NCBI GenBank assembly: GCA_032158295.1
Contig: CM063263.1
Coordinates: forward strand, 11,790,974 to 11,854,973
DNA length: 64,000 nt
Direction: 5' to 3'
From: Pycnopodia helianthoides
Taxonomy: Eukaryota > Echinodermata > Asteroidea > Forcipulatida > Asteriidae
The position numbers and the translations under genes are program-made. Below are positions 1 to 10,144 of this stretch, piece after piece. The notes beneath the pieces are model-generated. The model worked only from the letters and a program-made list of their open reading frames with translations, made no database searches and had not been told where the DNA came from. Every line of letters begins with the position of its first letter. Position 1 is the first letter of the stretch.

Positions 1-100
1 GCTTAGACTTTCACATGTGACCTTTATTGTATCTTTCTTGATAACTTTGCCTACAAATCAACACTACGTTGAAGAAACCCAGTCGATGACGTTATATACC
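1..100. repeat. Dispersed repeat N, partial copy at window edge
   Basis: The segment containing ACTTTCACATGTGACCTTT and TTTGCCTACAAATCA matches 3787-3890 in GPCR intron 1 with moderate divergence. The element continues to the left of the window. Confidence 0.55.
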
Positions 101-103
101 AAT

Positions 104-487
104 AAAGGCAGGATATGCTTTTGGTAATTGTCAAAGAATAGTATCCTCACTTGGTGTATCCCAACATATGCATAAAAAAACACACCTGTGAAAATTTGGG
201 CTCAATTGGTCATCGAAGTTGCAAGAAAACAATGAAAGGAAAAACACCATTGTTGCATGGAAATGTGTGCTTTCAAATGCCCGATAAAGGCTTTATGCCT
301 AAAATCTTTCTCGGATTCAAACATTTTAGTGAGAAATTACCTCTTTCTCAAAAATTTCTTTACTTTAATGGGAGTCGTTTCTCACAATGATTTATACTAT
401 CAGCAGCTCTCAGGCGCTCCTTACCAAGTAGTTTTTTGTATGGTAATGTATGTCTTGAGTAATTACCGAAAGTATCCGCCGCCTTTA
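104..487 (+). repeat. MITE-like family A, full copy
   Basis: About 380 bp between AAAGGCAG and CTGCCTTT-like termini, with inverted ends reading roughly TATACTTTTGGTAATTA. Internal marks are GTATCCTCACTTGGTGTATCC and AGCAGCTCTCAGG. No coding capacity. The same element recurs at 18962, 22590, 26281, 40237 and 60802, plus fragments. Confidence 0.75.
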
Positions 488-489
488 AG

Positions 490-1088
490 CAAGAAAGTAC
501 TCGGCCGGAGACAACGCGCCCACGGCTCCCTGTAAAAGCCGACTCCGGCATCGCCGCAAACACTCAAGCCTCGAACATTGCAGAAACAAGAGAGACACTT
601 AAAACCCAATACAGTAAAAACAATCTATGTTACTTCGTGTCGGATGTTTCTTTACGGCTCGGTCGTGGACTTCAAGTGAAGGTTAGGGTGTATTATCTCT
701 TCTTCTTGTTTTTTCCCCGAGTGATTTTGTCCCGTCGAACGGATTGCATTTACTTCGTCCATATTCGGCATCATTCAACTGGAATGACTACATTTTGATA
801 TAAACTATTTACCTTCCCAACAACCAACTCAAGAGTTTGAAGTCATGTGGTATTTATATTCACCCGCTATCATGAATACATTCACTGTATTGCTGACATG
901 CTTCGTTATAGGCCGCAGGAAGGAAAATGATGGCATTACCCAGCATTGACTTATTGTCAGTTTCATGCAAATCTCATTAAAAAAAATTATAATAATTATT
1001 GATTGAACAGGTTTTCACTTGCAACATTTTCAGCCAGAAATAAACATCCATGTCTTTTTTTATTCTATTTTTTTTAAATGGCAAGTAA
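490..1088. other. Unannotated 5' flank
   Basis: No coding, RNA or repeat signature was recognised beyond AT-rich tracts and short A/T runs. Confidence 0.5.
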
Positions 1089-1228
1089 TGAACCACAAGG
1101 GAAACTGACTGGGTAAATTTAAAATGGTTTGGGGGGTTGAACAAAGAAAAATTGACTAGAGCGGGATTTGAACCAACGAGCTCCGGATTAACGTACGGCG
1201 CTCAACCAACTGAGCTATCTAACCCTAT
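1089..1228 (-). repeat. tRNA-derived SINE, family I
   Basis: On the minus strand the head reads TAGATAGCTCAGTTGG (A box) and GGTTCAAATCCCGC (B box), followed by a body ending near CAGTTTCCCTTGTGGTTCA. The acceptor arms do not pair, so this is not a working tRNA. Other copies: 21588, 30528, 49195 and 55205. Confidence 0.7.
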
Positions 1229-1500
1229 GTTGTCCAACCCCAAAACTATTATTATTATTTTTTTTAATGGATTGCCATGAATTTTCTCTACATTGGAAGT
1301 TCCGAAAGACAGATCGGTATTCTTAAAGTGGGTGTAACGACAACTTAATCATCCGATTCGTCTGTAATACAAGATCATCAAATGAAAAATCCATTTCTTG
1401 GTAGTTCGGACTGTTCATGACATTCATCCATCAAACTCTAGGTTCAAAAATTCTTCGAGATAAATTCCTCTAGAGAGGAATTTTATCAAGAGACATTATT

Positions 1501-1615
1501 GTCGTTTCTCACAATGTTTGATACTATCAGCAGCTCTCAGATGCTCCTTACCGAGTAAGTTTTCATGGTAATGTATTTCTTGAGTAATTACCAAAAAGTA
1601 TCCACCGCTTTTAGA
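1501..1615 (+). repeat. Family A fragment (3' end)
   Basis: Matches the terminal third of family A, from GTCGTTTCTCACAATG to CCAAAAAGTATCCACCGC. Confidence 0.7.
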
Positions 1616-1794
1616 TACATTGATCTTCGAGAAGAGAAAAACACGTTTTGCTATGCTTGCCAAATCTCGACTTCATCTTCAGCCTGAAACAGGAGCGTGA
1701 ATTTTCTTTAGGGAGTTAAGTGAGCACAACGCAAATTTTTACGGTAAAGGTGTCAAAACCCTTTTTGGTATTATTTTGTGAGTACAACGCAAAT

Positions 1795-1940
1795 GGGAGA
1801 CTTTTTGTTACGCTAGGTGGCAGCAGACTTACCGGGTAAATCCATTGTTCACGGGAAAAAATGCGCATGGTCAGAACAACGTAAACAATTGAAATTTACA
1901 TGGTAAAGTCTGCTGCCACCTATCGTTCCAAAGTCTGCCA
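1795..1940. repeat. Palindromic element E, copy 1, with paired CTCF-like cores
   Basis: Imperfect inverted arms of about 55 bp surround a short centre. TAGGTGGCAG lies at 1814-1823 on plus and again on minus at 1922-1913. It sits about 95 bases before the GPCR start codon. See copies at 6797 and 9211. Confidence 0.75.
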
Positions 1941-1992
1941 TTGTTACTGTAAAAGAGACTAAACCCCCCTCTGTGGTTGTTATTTTCTGCAG

Positions 1993-2034
1993 AGTTCCAG
2001 TGTTTAGGAGGCGAGGGTGGGTTTGCAGGGAAAG
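1993..2034 (+). other. GPCR 5' untranslated part of first coding exon
   Basis: A pyrimidine-rich tract ending in TTTTCTGCAG at 1992 looks like a 3' splice site, so the first coding exon may start at 1993 and be preceded by a separate untranslated exon. An in-frame TAG at 2005 closes the frame before the ATG at 2035. If the acceptor is real, the promoter lies further upstream, possibly outside the window; no promoter could be assigned. Confidence 0.45.
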
Positions 2035-5000
2035 ATGACGGCTGTTCCCGCAGGTTTCTCTTTCAGCACGTTAAACATCACTAATGGGTCAAATGCCAAC
2101 GGAACCGACCACAGTCCAGCTACTGTTACCTTTACACACCATGCATGGCTCATGCCAATCATTTTTGGTAAGTATCATAATTTTATATGGAATTTCAGGC
2201 ATTGCTTGGTGAGGTATCAATGTATATTCAGTTTGCGGTAACACCATGTGTACGTATCTACTATGGCCTGTTTATACTGTTCTTCGGGAACTGTCCTGCT
2301 TATTTACTACTACCTGGGAATGGTGTGCTTTCAAATGCCTGAGAAAGGCTTCATGCCTGATGACGCCTTTCTGAGAGTCAAATATTGTGGTGAAAAATTA
2401 CCTCTTTCTCTAAAACTACATTACTTCAAAGGGGGTCGTTTCTAACGATGTTTTATAAATCAACAGCTCTCCAGTGCTCTTTATTATCGAGTAACTTTTT
2501 ATGGTCATTAACTTGTGGACCAATTACCAAAAGTACACCCTGCCTTAAAAAAACCCCAAAAACAAAACAACAACGCTGGAATTGTTAAAAAAAAAAAAAA
2601 AGCCGAATAGCAGATCGGCGCACAGTTAAATACCATAAGCTGATTTAAAAAGATGAGTCTTGAGGCAAGACTACAATACCAAAGTGTTCAGAATTATGTT
2701 CATGAATCGCATTAATAGTACATAGAAATCTCTCCATAGGGCATACTACGTAGGAACTGGATTAAGTACAGTCCACACAATTTAAATGTTAGCCAAAGTT
2801 AGGATACGAACCCGGATCCACCGAGGAGAAAAAGAAGCTACGCTACCCCCCTTTAAACAACTGGTAAACACTTTTTAAAGGGGGGGGGGGCGAAGGCTTT
2901 CGAGATATACAAATTATGTTGCAACGAGTGAAGATGTTTTTCCACCTGACGTACTGTGGTCCATTAAAAAATTAAGTCTGGTCTCGGTATACGTTTTTTT
3001 CCAGTCCATTTACTGAAATTTCATTTCATTTATTAATTCTGGTTGTGAAGCCAAGGACTCTCAGAAAAGCGAACTTAATCACTAGACTAGCCAAGAACCC
3101 CCACGGAGAGAAGACTAGGAAGGCAGTTTCAGTTTTATGTATGAGAGGAAAGCCCCAGAGAAATAATTTCCAGGGAAAACCCACGCAATCAGGCAGGGAC
3201 TGAAAAACCCAATCCACGTATAGTGCCCCGATGTGATTCCCCAGAGGTGGAAGGCAAGGCAAGATACCACTACGCCAACCTGACTGCCCCCCCCCAAAAA
3301 AAAAAAAATAAAAAAAATGATTTAAATTTGCAGCAGCTCGGAGTTCTCACTGCTACAGAAAAAAAAAAATAATACATCGGATGATTGACCGATATTCATA
3401 GGAAAAGAAACATTATTAATCAAATTTATTTTTAGCGCAGTAAATTCAAAACCATTTAACAGACACAGTTGAAATAACGCCCAGCCTAAAACGCTACGGT
3501 TCGGGTGTTAAATAAATCTTCGTCAATGGAAGTAAGTGTAAATTACCAAGCCATTTTCAACACTGAAAGTGTTTGCTATTAGTCGTACTCGTTGATGTTA
3601 ACACCTTCTGTTGGAAGACGCTTTCAGCCATCTGCTATGGTGTTTGAAAACTTATTTGCAAAAGCGTGCCCATTGCTCAAAATCTTATTTTATGGAATTA
3701 AGGCCGAGCCACATCCAGTGTTACTGACAGCTTATGAAAATACCGCGAAAGTTGTTTCTGTTTTCTCGGCAAATACACACTGTATTCAGCTGAAACTTTC
3801 ACATGTGACTTTCATTGTATCGTCCTTTATAATTTTGCCTATAAATCAGCTTTACGTTGAGAATAACCAATCTATGACTCTAACTTTAAGCAGAATTTTT
3901 GTCTGTTATTTTTGGGGGTGTGTGTTCTTCAGTGCAAAGCATTTTTTTTTTGCTTTGTAAAATTGTGAGTGAGCGTTTCGCATTTTCTGTTGAATAAGAT
4001 GTTATTGTTTTTACTCTTTTTTCCGGTCAGGCATCCTCATGGTTGTAGGAATCATTGGTAACACCTTAGTAATTTTCGTCATCCTGAGAACGCGGCAGTT
4101 CAAGACGGTCACCAACTACTACATCGTCAACCTGGCAGTTGCTGACATCCTCTTTCTCTGTATTTGTGCGCCCTCAACGGCAGCTCAGTACGCAATGCCG
4201 GCGTTTCTCTTCGGGCGGTTCATGTGCAAGATAGTCTTCTACATGCAAACGGTGAGGGTCTTTATCCTTTTTTTGTGTTAAAGACAGTTACTTTCAAGAG
4301 GTGTCTTCTGTTCTCTCTTTTTGAAAAGTTTGGCGAAGGAACAATTTAAGAAATAAAGGATTTGACTTCTTTGAATGCTTGCTCTTCCGGAAACACAGCC
4401 CAAAACTTAGACTGGTCCCCTGTCGTTATCCGCAAGGATAAAGACAGGCACTGGTCTTACATGCCAAAAGGTTTCATTGGATAAACATGCAGTGCGGTAT
4501 GCTTTCCATATCGTTGATATGATTGGTCCACCCAAAGTGACGTATTTTGTCAGCTATACCACTTTCGATCGTCTGCACGTGCATACTGCATGTACATGTA
4601 TGTGGGCTGTTTTATTCACTTTGCGATGTGTCTATCGACTACGAATCTCCGTCCGTGTGAATGGGATGCGAGGTCAAAGGTACATCTGGCAGGATCCTAC
4701 CAGGCGCTCGAGGCCGGTATCTGGCGTTATTCACCAGCCTCAAACGTCAGACTTCAAACTACCCTGTCGTTCTTGACAAAATCTTCAAAACAAAAATGGC
4801 ATGCGGGAAATTGAACCTTAATGGCGAGTTTCAAAGTCCTCAATGGTGATGTTTTAGACCTTCTTGTTAGCTTGGTATTGAGGATCTTTTTAATGTTCTA
4901 CCCTACAGATCACGGGGCAGGTCACGTGTCTTTTCCTAACGGCGATGAGTATCGATCGATTCCAAGCCATAGTCAGGCCCCTCAAGTCGTTGAAAACACG

Positions 5001-5062
5001 TACCCTTCAGAATGCAGTTACAATTAGCGTCGGCATATGGCTTTGTAAGTTGCTGCTGCTGC

Positions 5063-5112
<50 letters not shown>

Positions 5113-5919
5113 TGGTTTTTTAAAGGGGATGGGCTAAAAGGGTCACTTCTCATGACGTCACATGCGATATTATTATTTTGTTAATGTTCTTATTTAGCCT
5201 ATATTATTTCTTTATCTATACACATTTACTCAATATTTTTTCTTTCAGATGCATTCATAATTTACATACCCATGTTGATTTTCTTCGACCTCAAGTATAT
5301 CGAATTCAATGGCGAATTAATACCGACGTGCATGGAGCTTTGGTCCGTCACTTGGAGCCAGTTATACGTCATCTGGGTATTCCTGATGGTGTACACACTC
5401 CCCCTGTTTGTCATAGCCATCTGCTACAGTATGATGATCTTGAACCTTTGGCAGCGCGTTGTGCCCACGGACGCCCTCAGCGGGCCCGCCAACGCGGAGC
5501 GCAACAACCGGCAAAAGCGCAAGATTACGTGGATGGTGCTCACCGTGGTCGTCGTGTTCGCTGTGTGCTGGTTACCCACGCACATTATACAGATGTGGAG
5601 GCGGCTGGGCGTGAACTTTCCGTACACGAACGCAACAATGAGTTTCTATGCCGCTGGCCACGTCCTCATCTACGCGAACTCGTGCGCCAATCCGTTCATC
5701 TACGCCTTCCTCGGGGAGAACTTTCGGAAGAGCTTCAGGAAAACGTTCCCGTGCTGCTTCAAGACAGGAAGGCCGACACGAGAGGGCGCCGTGCATGCAG
5801 TCAACACCGGCACCGCCACCCAGCAAGGATTCACATCCGAGCAGCCCGGGACGAGCCGAAAGGTGGGCGAACCAACGCAAATGACCATTGTGACGTCGAC
5901 GCATCTCGATCCAAAATGA
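2035..5919 (+). CDS. Kisspeptin/galanin/allatostatin-A-type neuropeptide GPCR, complete, four coding exons
   Basis: Class A (rhodopsin) seven-transmembrane receptor for a peptide ligand, expected at the plasma membrane. Exons 2035-2167, 4031-4251, 4909-5044 and 5249-5919 join to 387 codons (386 residues plus stop); every intron is GT-AG and the frame closes exactly (phases 1, 0, 1). The ATG at 2035 follows an in-frame TAG at 2005. Residues 14-24 hold three N-glycosylation sequons. Class A landmarks are N55 (TM1), NLAVAD with D83 (TM2), C110 paired with C191, DRF at 134-136 replacing DRY, CWLP at 270-273 and NPFIY at 311-315, then CC at 332-333 as a likely palmitoylation site. The TM3 run MCK..FYMQ..TGQVTC.FLTAMS.DR is closest to kisspeptin (GPR54) receptors as I recall them; TM6-TM7 also resembles galanin and allatostatin-A receptors, so the subfamily is inferred. 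Length is normal for the family and no damage is seen. Confidence 0.93.
2318..2548 (+). repeat. Family A fragment in GPCR intron 1
   Basis: Covers the 3' half of the element, from GTGTGCTTTCAAATGCC to ACCCTGCCTT. Confidence 0.7.
3036..3290 (-). repeat. SINE-like family K copy
   Basis: Shares CTCAGAAAAGCGAACTTAAT, CTAGCCAAGA and AAACCCACGCAATCA with 50400-50605. The tRNA-like head is at the high-coordinate end, so the element reads on the minus strand. Confidence 0.6.
3590..3890. repeat. Dispersed repeat N, second copy
   Basis: Its right part matches bases 1-100 of the window (shared ACTTTCACATGTGAC). An open frame of 122 codons here has no recognisable domain and is treated as chance. Confidence 0.45.
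4252..4908 (+). other. GPCR intron 2
   Basis: Phase-0 intron with donor GTGAGG at 4252 and acceptor TTCTACCCTACAG ending at 4908. It falls inside TM3, between FYMQT and ITGQ. Most of it (4407-4755) is a copy of repeat family M, recognisable by the ACTGGTCCCCTGTC start. Confidence 0.85.
4407..4755 (+). repeat. Dispersed repeat M, copy 1
   Basis: Begins ACTGGTCCCCTGTCGTTATC, with a local inverted segment around CGCAAGGATAAAGACAGG. It ends in GGCGTTATTCACCAGCC and CGTCAGACTT. It matches 6300-6565 and 9083-9196 in reverse. Confidence 0.6.
5045..5248 (+). other. GPCR intron 3 with TTG/CTG microsatellite at the donor
   Basis: Phase-1 intron with donor GTAAGT at 5045 and acceptor TTTTTCTTTCAG ending at 5248. 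It splits a tyrosine codon at the start of TM4. A (CTG)n/(TTG)n tract occupies about 5050-5111, starting right after the donor hexamer. Confidence 0.88.
5050..5111 (+). repeat. (CTG)n(TTG)n microsatellite
   Basis: About 20 trinucleotide units, four of CTG then TTG, immediately after the 5' splice site of GPCR intron 3. Confidence 0.95.
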
Positions 5920-6000
5920 GTCGAGCGAGTCGATAACCACTGCTGAGACTACTCAATCTTAATAAGAGCCCAAACCATTCTTTCACCATTTTGTGTCACC

Positions 6001-6318
6001 GTTAAAGGGACACGTTGCCTTGGATTGGGCGCTTTTGGGCTAGAAAAAGAGCGTTTGTTTTGAAACTAATATGGTTGGAAAGGGTCGGACAAAACTCTGC
6101 CAGCATCATGTGTACAAAATCGGTATGTCAATTGTCAATGGTAGATGAAACCAAGTTATAAAACTTAATGAATTAAGAAAACGAAGAAACTTGAACTAAC
6201 CCACGCAATACCTTGACATGAATAAAGAGCACACCACACTTAGACAAACAAAAATCGTTGAAAAAAATGCAAAACAAACCCTTTAACCTATGGAAAAATT
6301 GTCAGCATGTGCAGACAA
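6001..6318 (-). repeat. Dispersed repeat G, copy 1
   Basis: Begins GTTAAAGGGACACG. It carries, on minus, the marks CCATTGACAATTGACA and GATGCTGGCAGAGTTTTGTC seen in both tandem copies at 51690-52340. It begins about 80 bases after the GPCR stop and contains that gene's nearest AATAAA. Confidence 0.7.
6221..6226 (+). terminator. Candidate poly(A) signal AATAAA for the GPCR
   Basis: The first AATAAA after the GPCR stop codon lies about 300 bases downstream. It is inside a copy of repeat family G, so if used the repeat supplies the 3' end. Confidence 0.35.
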
Positions 6319-6565
6319 CAAACCACAGGGGCGTTGCAGTCAAACAGGTAGCCCGAATATCTGACGTCACACTTCGAGGCTCATGAATAACGCCAGAGAC
6401 CGGCTTCGAGCGTTTGGAGGAATCCTGACAAACGCACCTTTGACCTCGCATCCCATTGTGCGTCTTGCGGATAAGGACAGGGGACCAGTCTAGCAATGAC
6501 CATCACTTTGATTAAAAGACCGGTGCCTGTCCTTATTCTTGCGGATAAGGACAGGGGACCATAGT
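6300..6565 (-). repeat. Dispersed repeat M, copy 2
   Basis: Contains ACGTCACACTTCGAGGCTC, ATAACGCCAGA and two GCGGATAAGGACAGGGGACC segments, the second in a small duplication. It partly abuts repeat G. Confidence 0.6.
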
Positions 6566-6796
6566 CTACCAAACAGGTCCTTCGCTGTAAGTTACATCAG
6601 GCCAAAGTAAGATTGAGGGCGCACTTGCGTTCAGTACATTTTCCCTCGTTCACCCAAAATTAATTCGTATGTACCCAGTCTGTTTCCCGTGTGGTTTATT
6701 ACTTCGTATTTATTATTTTGTTTATTTATTTAACTATTACTACAGCACTCTGTTTCTCAGCTCCATCGCTTGTTTTCCCCATCCAATTTAAAGCAC

Positions 6797-6936
6797 TGGG
6801 AGACTTTTGAACGCTAGATGGCAGCAGGCATACAGTTAAAATTCCATTGTTTACCTAGTTCTAAGCATGCGCACATTGCGAGAACAATGAATTTACCTGG
6901 CTAATCTGCTGCCACCTAGCGTCCAAAAGTCCCCCA
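6797..6936. repeat. Palindromic element E, copy 2, with paired CTCF-like cores
   Basis: Inverted arms begin GGGAGACTTTTGAACGC and end GCGTCCAAAAGTCCCCC. Cores are TAGATGGCAG at 6815-6824 (+) and TAGGTGGCAG at 6918-6909 (-). Confidence 0.78.
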
Positions 6937-6939
6937 TTA

Positions 6940-7600
6940 TTGTATTGTTCATGTACATAATATGCATTATAGTGTTTATCAAAATAATAACAATTGCCAT
7001 TAGTTTGTACAAAGTTTGACGTGACCATGTTAACACAAGAAGTGAACACTAATTTTGAAAGATATAACTCAGGTATATTATTTATTCTTGAACGGCTCAT
7101 AATGTTTGACACATCGTGAGGCTCACAGTTAATTCCAAACGTTTTATTAATTGTAAATCAAAGTAACAAATAGAGTTTTATCACGAAATTCCTGCGATGA
7201 GGAGAACACAAAATAAATAATAAATAAATTCAAATCTCTTAAAATGTTGCTGTTTGGATTTACTCCTCATCCTTTTCAAGAATTGTTCATGCACAAAAAC
7301 ACCTACAGTGTGCTGTAATTAGTGAGTGGTGATTTAAAAACAAACAAACATAAGTTTGCTTCCGGAAATACAACCAGCGGAATATTTTAACGTCCGCCAA
7401 TTTGAATCTACAAAGTAACAGACTCCGTTCTGTCATGAAATTAAACAAAAAACCACACAATTTCGAGGGCTATCTAGGCCAATGTAGGCTACTCAAAGAA
7501 AAAAGACACGAACATTGTGATTGCACAATGTATTCCAGGTGCTACCATGGAAAGCAAGATTCAAGTTTTATTTCACAAAAAAGGAGAAAGGCTTCCACTT
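6940..7600. other. AT-rich intergenic sequence
   Basis: No gene or repeat family was recognised. The segment is AT-rich with AAATAAATAA runs near 7210. Confidence 0.5.
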
Positions 7601-7607
7601 CCAACCT

Positions 7608-7738
7608 TGGCCCAACTTCATAGAGCCACTAAGCAGAGATGAGCATGATACCAGTCACACACTTTACACGTGCCATGGTAGTTTAGCTGGTAACCTTATT
7701 CTAGTAAGCACAATTTGGTTGTGCTTAGCTAGTTTTTG
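7608..7738. repeat. Palindromic repeat family D, partial copy
   Basis: Starts GGCCCAACTTCATAGAGC and retains GCACAATTTGGTTGTGCTTAGCTA. It lacks the usual right end (AAATTGGGCCC). Confidence 0.65.
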
Positions 7739-7739
7739 A

Positions 7740-9082
7740 AATGAGACCCTGGTTGAAAGAACCCGGACACTGCGTAGCCTTGAAACGGACGGTCAAATTC
7801 AGAGACATGGAGACAACTCGACCTTCCTGTTGCCAGTCCATAGACGGCTCGTATCACGGTTAGTTGTTATTGCTTCGAGGCTGCAGGCAGGGACAGATTC
7901 ACGTGGTAGTCTGTGATACCACAAGCAAGTAGAGTGTCTGACAGTGGGGAGGACGGCACAGCTTGAGCTAGCGGTATTTAGTGTACTTTTGGGGTCATTT
8001 ACTGATCCTCGACTTTGACAGTGTTTTGGGCAGAAACATCTATCTGGAAGATTGGTGCGATACAGTTTGTGAGCTTTACAACCCGTAAGCTTTCTGATTA
8101 AAACTAATCTTTGTTCTTGAGGAAAAATTAACCCTGTATACCATCTCAACGCTCTGAAAATGACAATTAGTGAATCTTCAAGTGACTAAACCTATAAGCC
8201 GAAGTCACATGTGAAGAGTGGGCACTGCATGCATCAGTTTTATTTCATGAATATTAAATGGTGTACGGCCAAGGGTGGGCAGGGGGCAACTGTCCTCCCA
8301 AATACGGGTCAAACAGTGAGGACAATTTGGGCACAACAACAGAAGAAGAAAAACTGACAGAGACAGCAACAAACATTTTTCCTAGAAGTTGGTACTTTTG
8401 TTTTTTGTCCTTGTATAATTTCGGGCAAATCAACCCCTTTGCCCCCTAAACCAAAGACCTCCTTACGCCCATATTGAAGATTGAAATGAATTGTCATCTC
8501 TTGCATATCAAATCTATTATCTTCAATGGCCTCCGACGAGGGAATTATCGATTATAATATCTAATTTTATAAAGACGTGAACCATCTAAAAATACAGAGT
8601 CCTCAGTCAGTAATTTGTAACATTTTAAATTTTTTTTAATTTCATGATAAATATTCTATAAAATATTGCACTTTAACCTCAAAAGATCCTTGTCCAAATC
8701 ACCACCGTTTGTTAATAATATAATGTCAAAGATTATAAAGTTTAGAAATGTATAGTTTGACGATAATTTTTGTTGGGGTTCCTAAAACTGTAAGGTTCCC
8801 GCTTTTATTTAGTAAGGATATAACCGGAATGTTTATGTGTTAATATTGATAGAAAATATCTACAAAATATGATTTCCTGTCTCCAAAAAATACATTATTT
8901 ACATTGAAAAGTACTTTTAGTTGTAGTGCACAGTGGAAGATGTAAAGTGGCGGGAATTCGGGTTTGTAATGCAGCTGTCGATTAAGAAAATTTATTCCGA
9001 GCACATGGGGGCGCTGTTTAAGATAATAATAAGACCCCAACGTTCCTTAAGATGCTTAAGATGTAGGGGTACAATTAGTCCG
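7740..9082. other. Intergenic sequence between the GPCR and NeuroD
   Basis: Nothing coding was recognised. The block becomes very AT-rich after 8500. An open frame at 7799-8149 (-) has no recognisable domain. Confidence 0.5.
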
Positions 9083-9196
9083 AACATCTGACGTCACACT
9101 TCGAGGCTCGTGAATAACGCCAGATGTTTGGGGCTAACGTACATGGACAGGTGCCCGTCCTTACCCTGCGGATAAGGACAGGGGACCAGTCTAGAG
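9083..9196. repeat. Dispersed repeat M, short copy 3
   Basis: Carries CTGACGTCACACTTCGAGGC, AATAACGCCAGA and TGCGGATAAGGACAGGGGACC as in the copy at 6300-6565. Confidence 0.6.
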
Positions 9197-9210
9197 TACA
9201 ATTACAAAAT

Positions 9211-9354
9211 GGGGGACTTTGGGGGACGCTAGGTGGCAGCAGACTTACCAGGTAAATCCTTTGTTCTCGGCAATTATGCGCATGCCTCGAAGTACGTAAA
9301 CAATGGAATTTTACCTGTTATGTCTGCTGCCATCTAGCGTTCAAAGGACTCCCA
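9211..9354. repeat. Palindromic element E, copy 3, with paired CTCF-like cores
   Basis: Cores are TAGGTGGCAG at 9230-9239 (+) and TAGATGGCAG at 9336-9327 (-). The arms are imperfectly inverted around a centre with ATTATGCGCATGCC. It lies about 860 bases beyond the NeuroD stop codon. A G-run (9355-9367) follows directly. Confidence 0.78.
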
Positions 9355-9760
9355 TGGGGGGGGGGGGTCAATGTGGAGGAAACCCTCTGCCATCGAGTCA
9401 GAATAAAGGCCAATAATTATTGATTGAAAACAGTTGTACCAAGTGCAGTTGATATTTTTAAGGAAGTCAAAAAATAATTTAAAATTGTCAAAGAACATCT
9501 CTATCATTGAATTGAATAAACACAAATAAACAATTTATCGAAATGTAAAATCAACTTGGGCCACTTTGACTCTTTTCTCTACAAATGGCAACAATTAAGA
9601 CCTTTATCTATTATGGTGAAGCCATTGTATATTTTTTTCCAATTAACGTAACTTTTCCTCTTTCCGTTTTCATTTTTGCCAGAGGACACGGAGCTCAAAA
9701 TGATGATGGTTTTATGGAGCCATCCATACTTTCGAAATCAAATACTGTAAGGCTTTGCTC

Positions 9761-10144
9761 TTAAAGGAACATTACAGAATTGGTTTTTGCTAACAAAACA
9801 GTTGCTGGCAGTGTAAGCACTTTATGTAATCCACCATATACATAAACTGACAAACCTGTAGAAGTTTGAGATCGATCGGCCATCTGGGTCACGAGAAAAT
9901 AGTGAAAAACCGATTACCCATTTGCATGAAATCATATAGATTCAACAAATGAATAAAACGCTCACTGAGCGATAAACTCCAATCGGCAAATTAGTTTATT
10001 CATTTCTCGTCAAGTATGGCATTTCAGACAGAAATATTTCAAGGGATGGTTTCTACTATCATCATCATTAGACCGTGTAAGTTTTATATAAATCTGTGAT
10101 CAAAAGTACATTTTACAATTACCAATTCTGTAATGTTCCTTTAA
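9761..10144. repeat. MITE-like family B, full copy 1
   Basis: About 384 bp with near-perfect inverted ends TTAAAGGAACATTACAGAAT / ATTCTGTAATGTTCCTTTAA. It lies 73 bases from the NeuroD stop and so probably overlaps its 3'UTR. Copies at 51252 and 53650. Confidence 0.85.
9995..10000 (-). terminator. Candidate poly(A) signal AATAAA for NeuroD
   Basis: On the minus strand this is the first AATAAA after the NeuroD stop codon, about 220 bases downstream, with none between 10144 and 10217. It lies within a family B repeat copy (9761-10144). The same hexamer is present in the reverse-oriented copy at 53650-54034. Confidence 0.35.

Larger units (their letters stand above)
2168..4030 (+). other. GPCR intron 1
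   Basis: Phase-1 intron with donor GTAAGT at 2168 and acceptor TTCCGGTCAG ending at 4030. It splits the codon for G45 just before TM1. It contains a fragment of repeat family A (2318-2548), a tRNA-headed SINE-like copy (about 3036-3290), a 19-bp match to the hairpin at 11905 (2231-2249), a G-run near 2880-2890 and a diverged repeat (about 3590-3890) that matches the first 100 bases of the window. Confidence 0.85.

Noticed and set aside
3592..3960. 122-codon frame in GPCR intron 1
   Set aside because: It overlaps a dispersed repeat also present at the window start and ends just before the real exon 2; no domain is visible.
5424..5940. Minus-strand and alternate-frame ORFs over GPCR exon 4
   Set aside because: They are shadows of the GC-rich receptor exon; only the receptor frame has family motifs.
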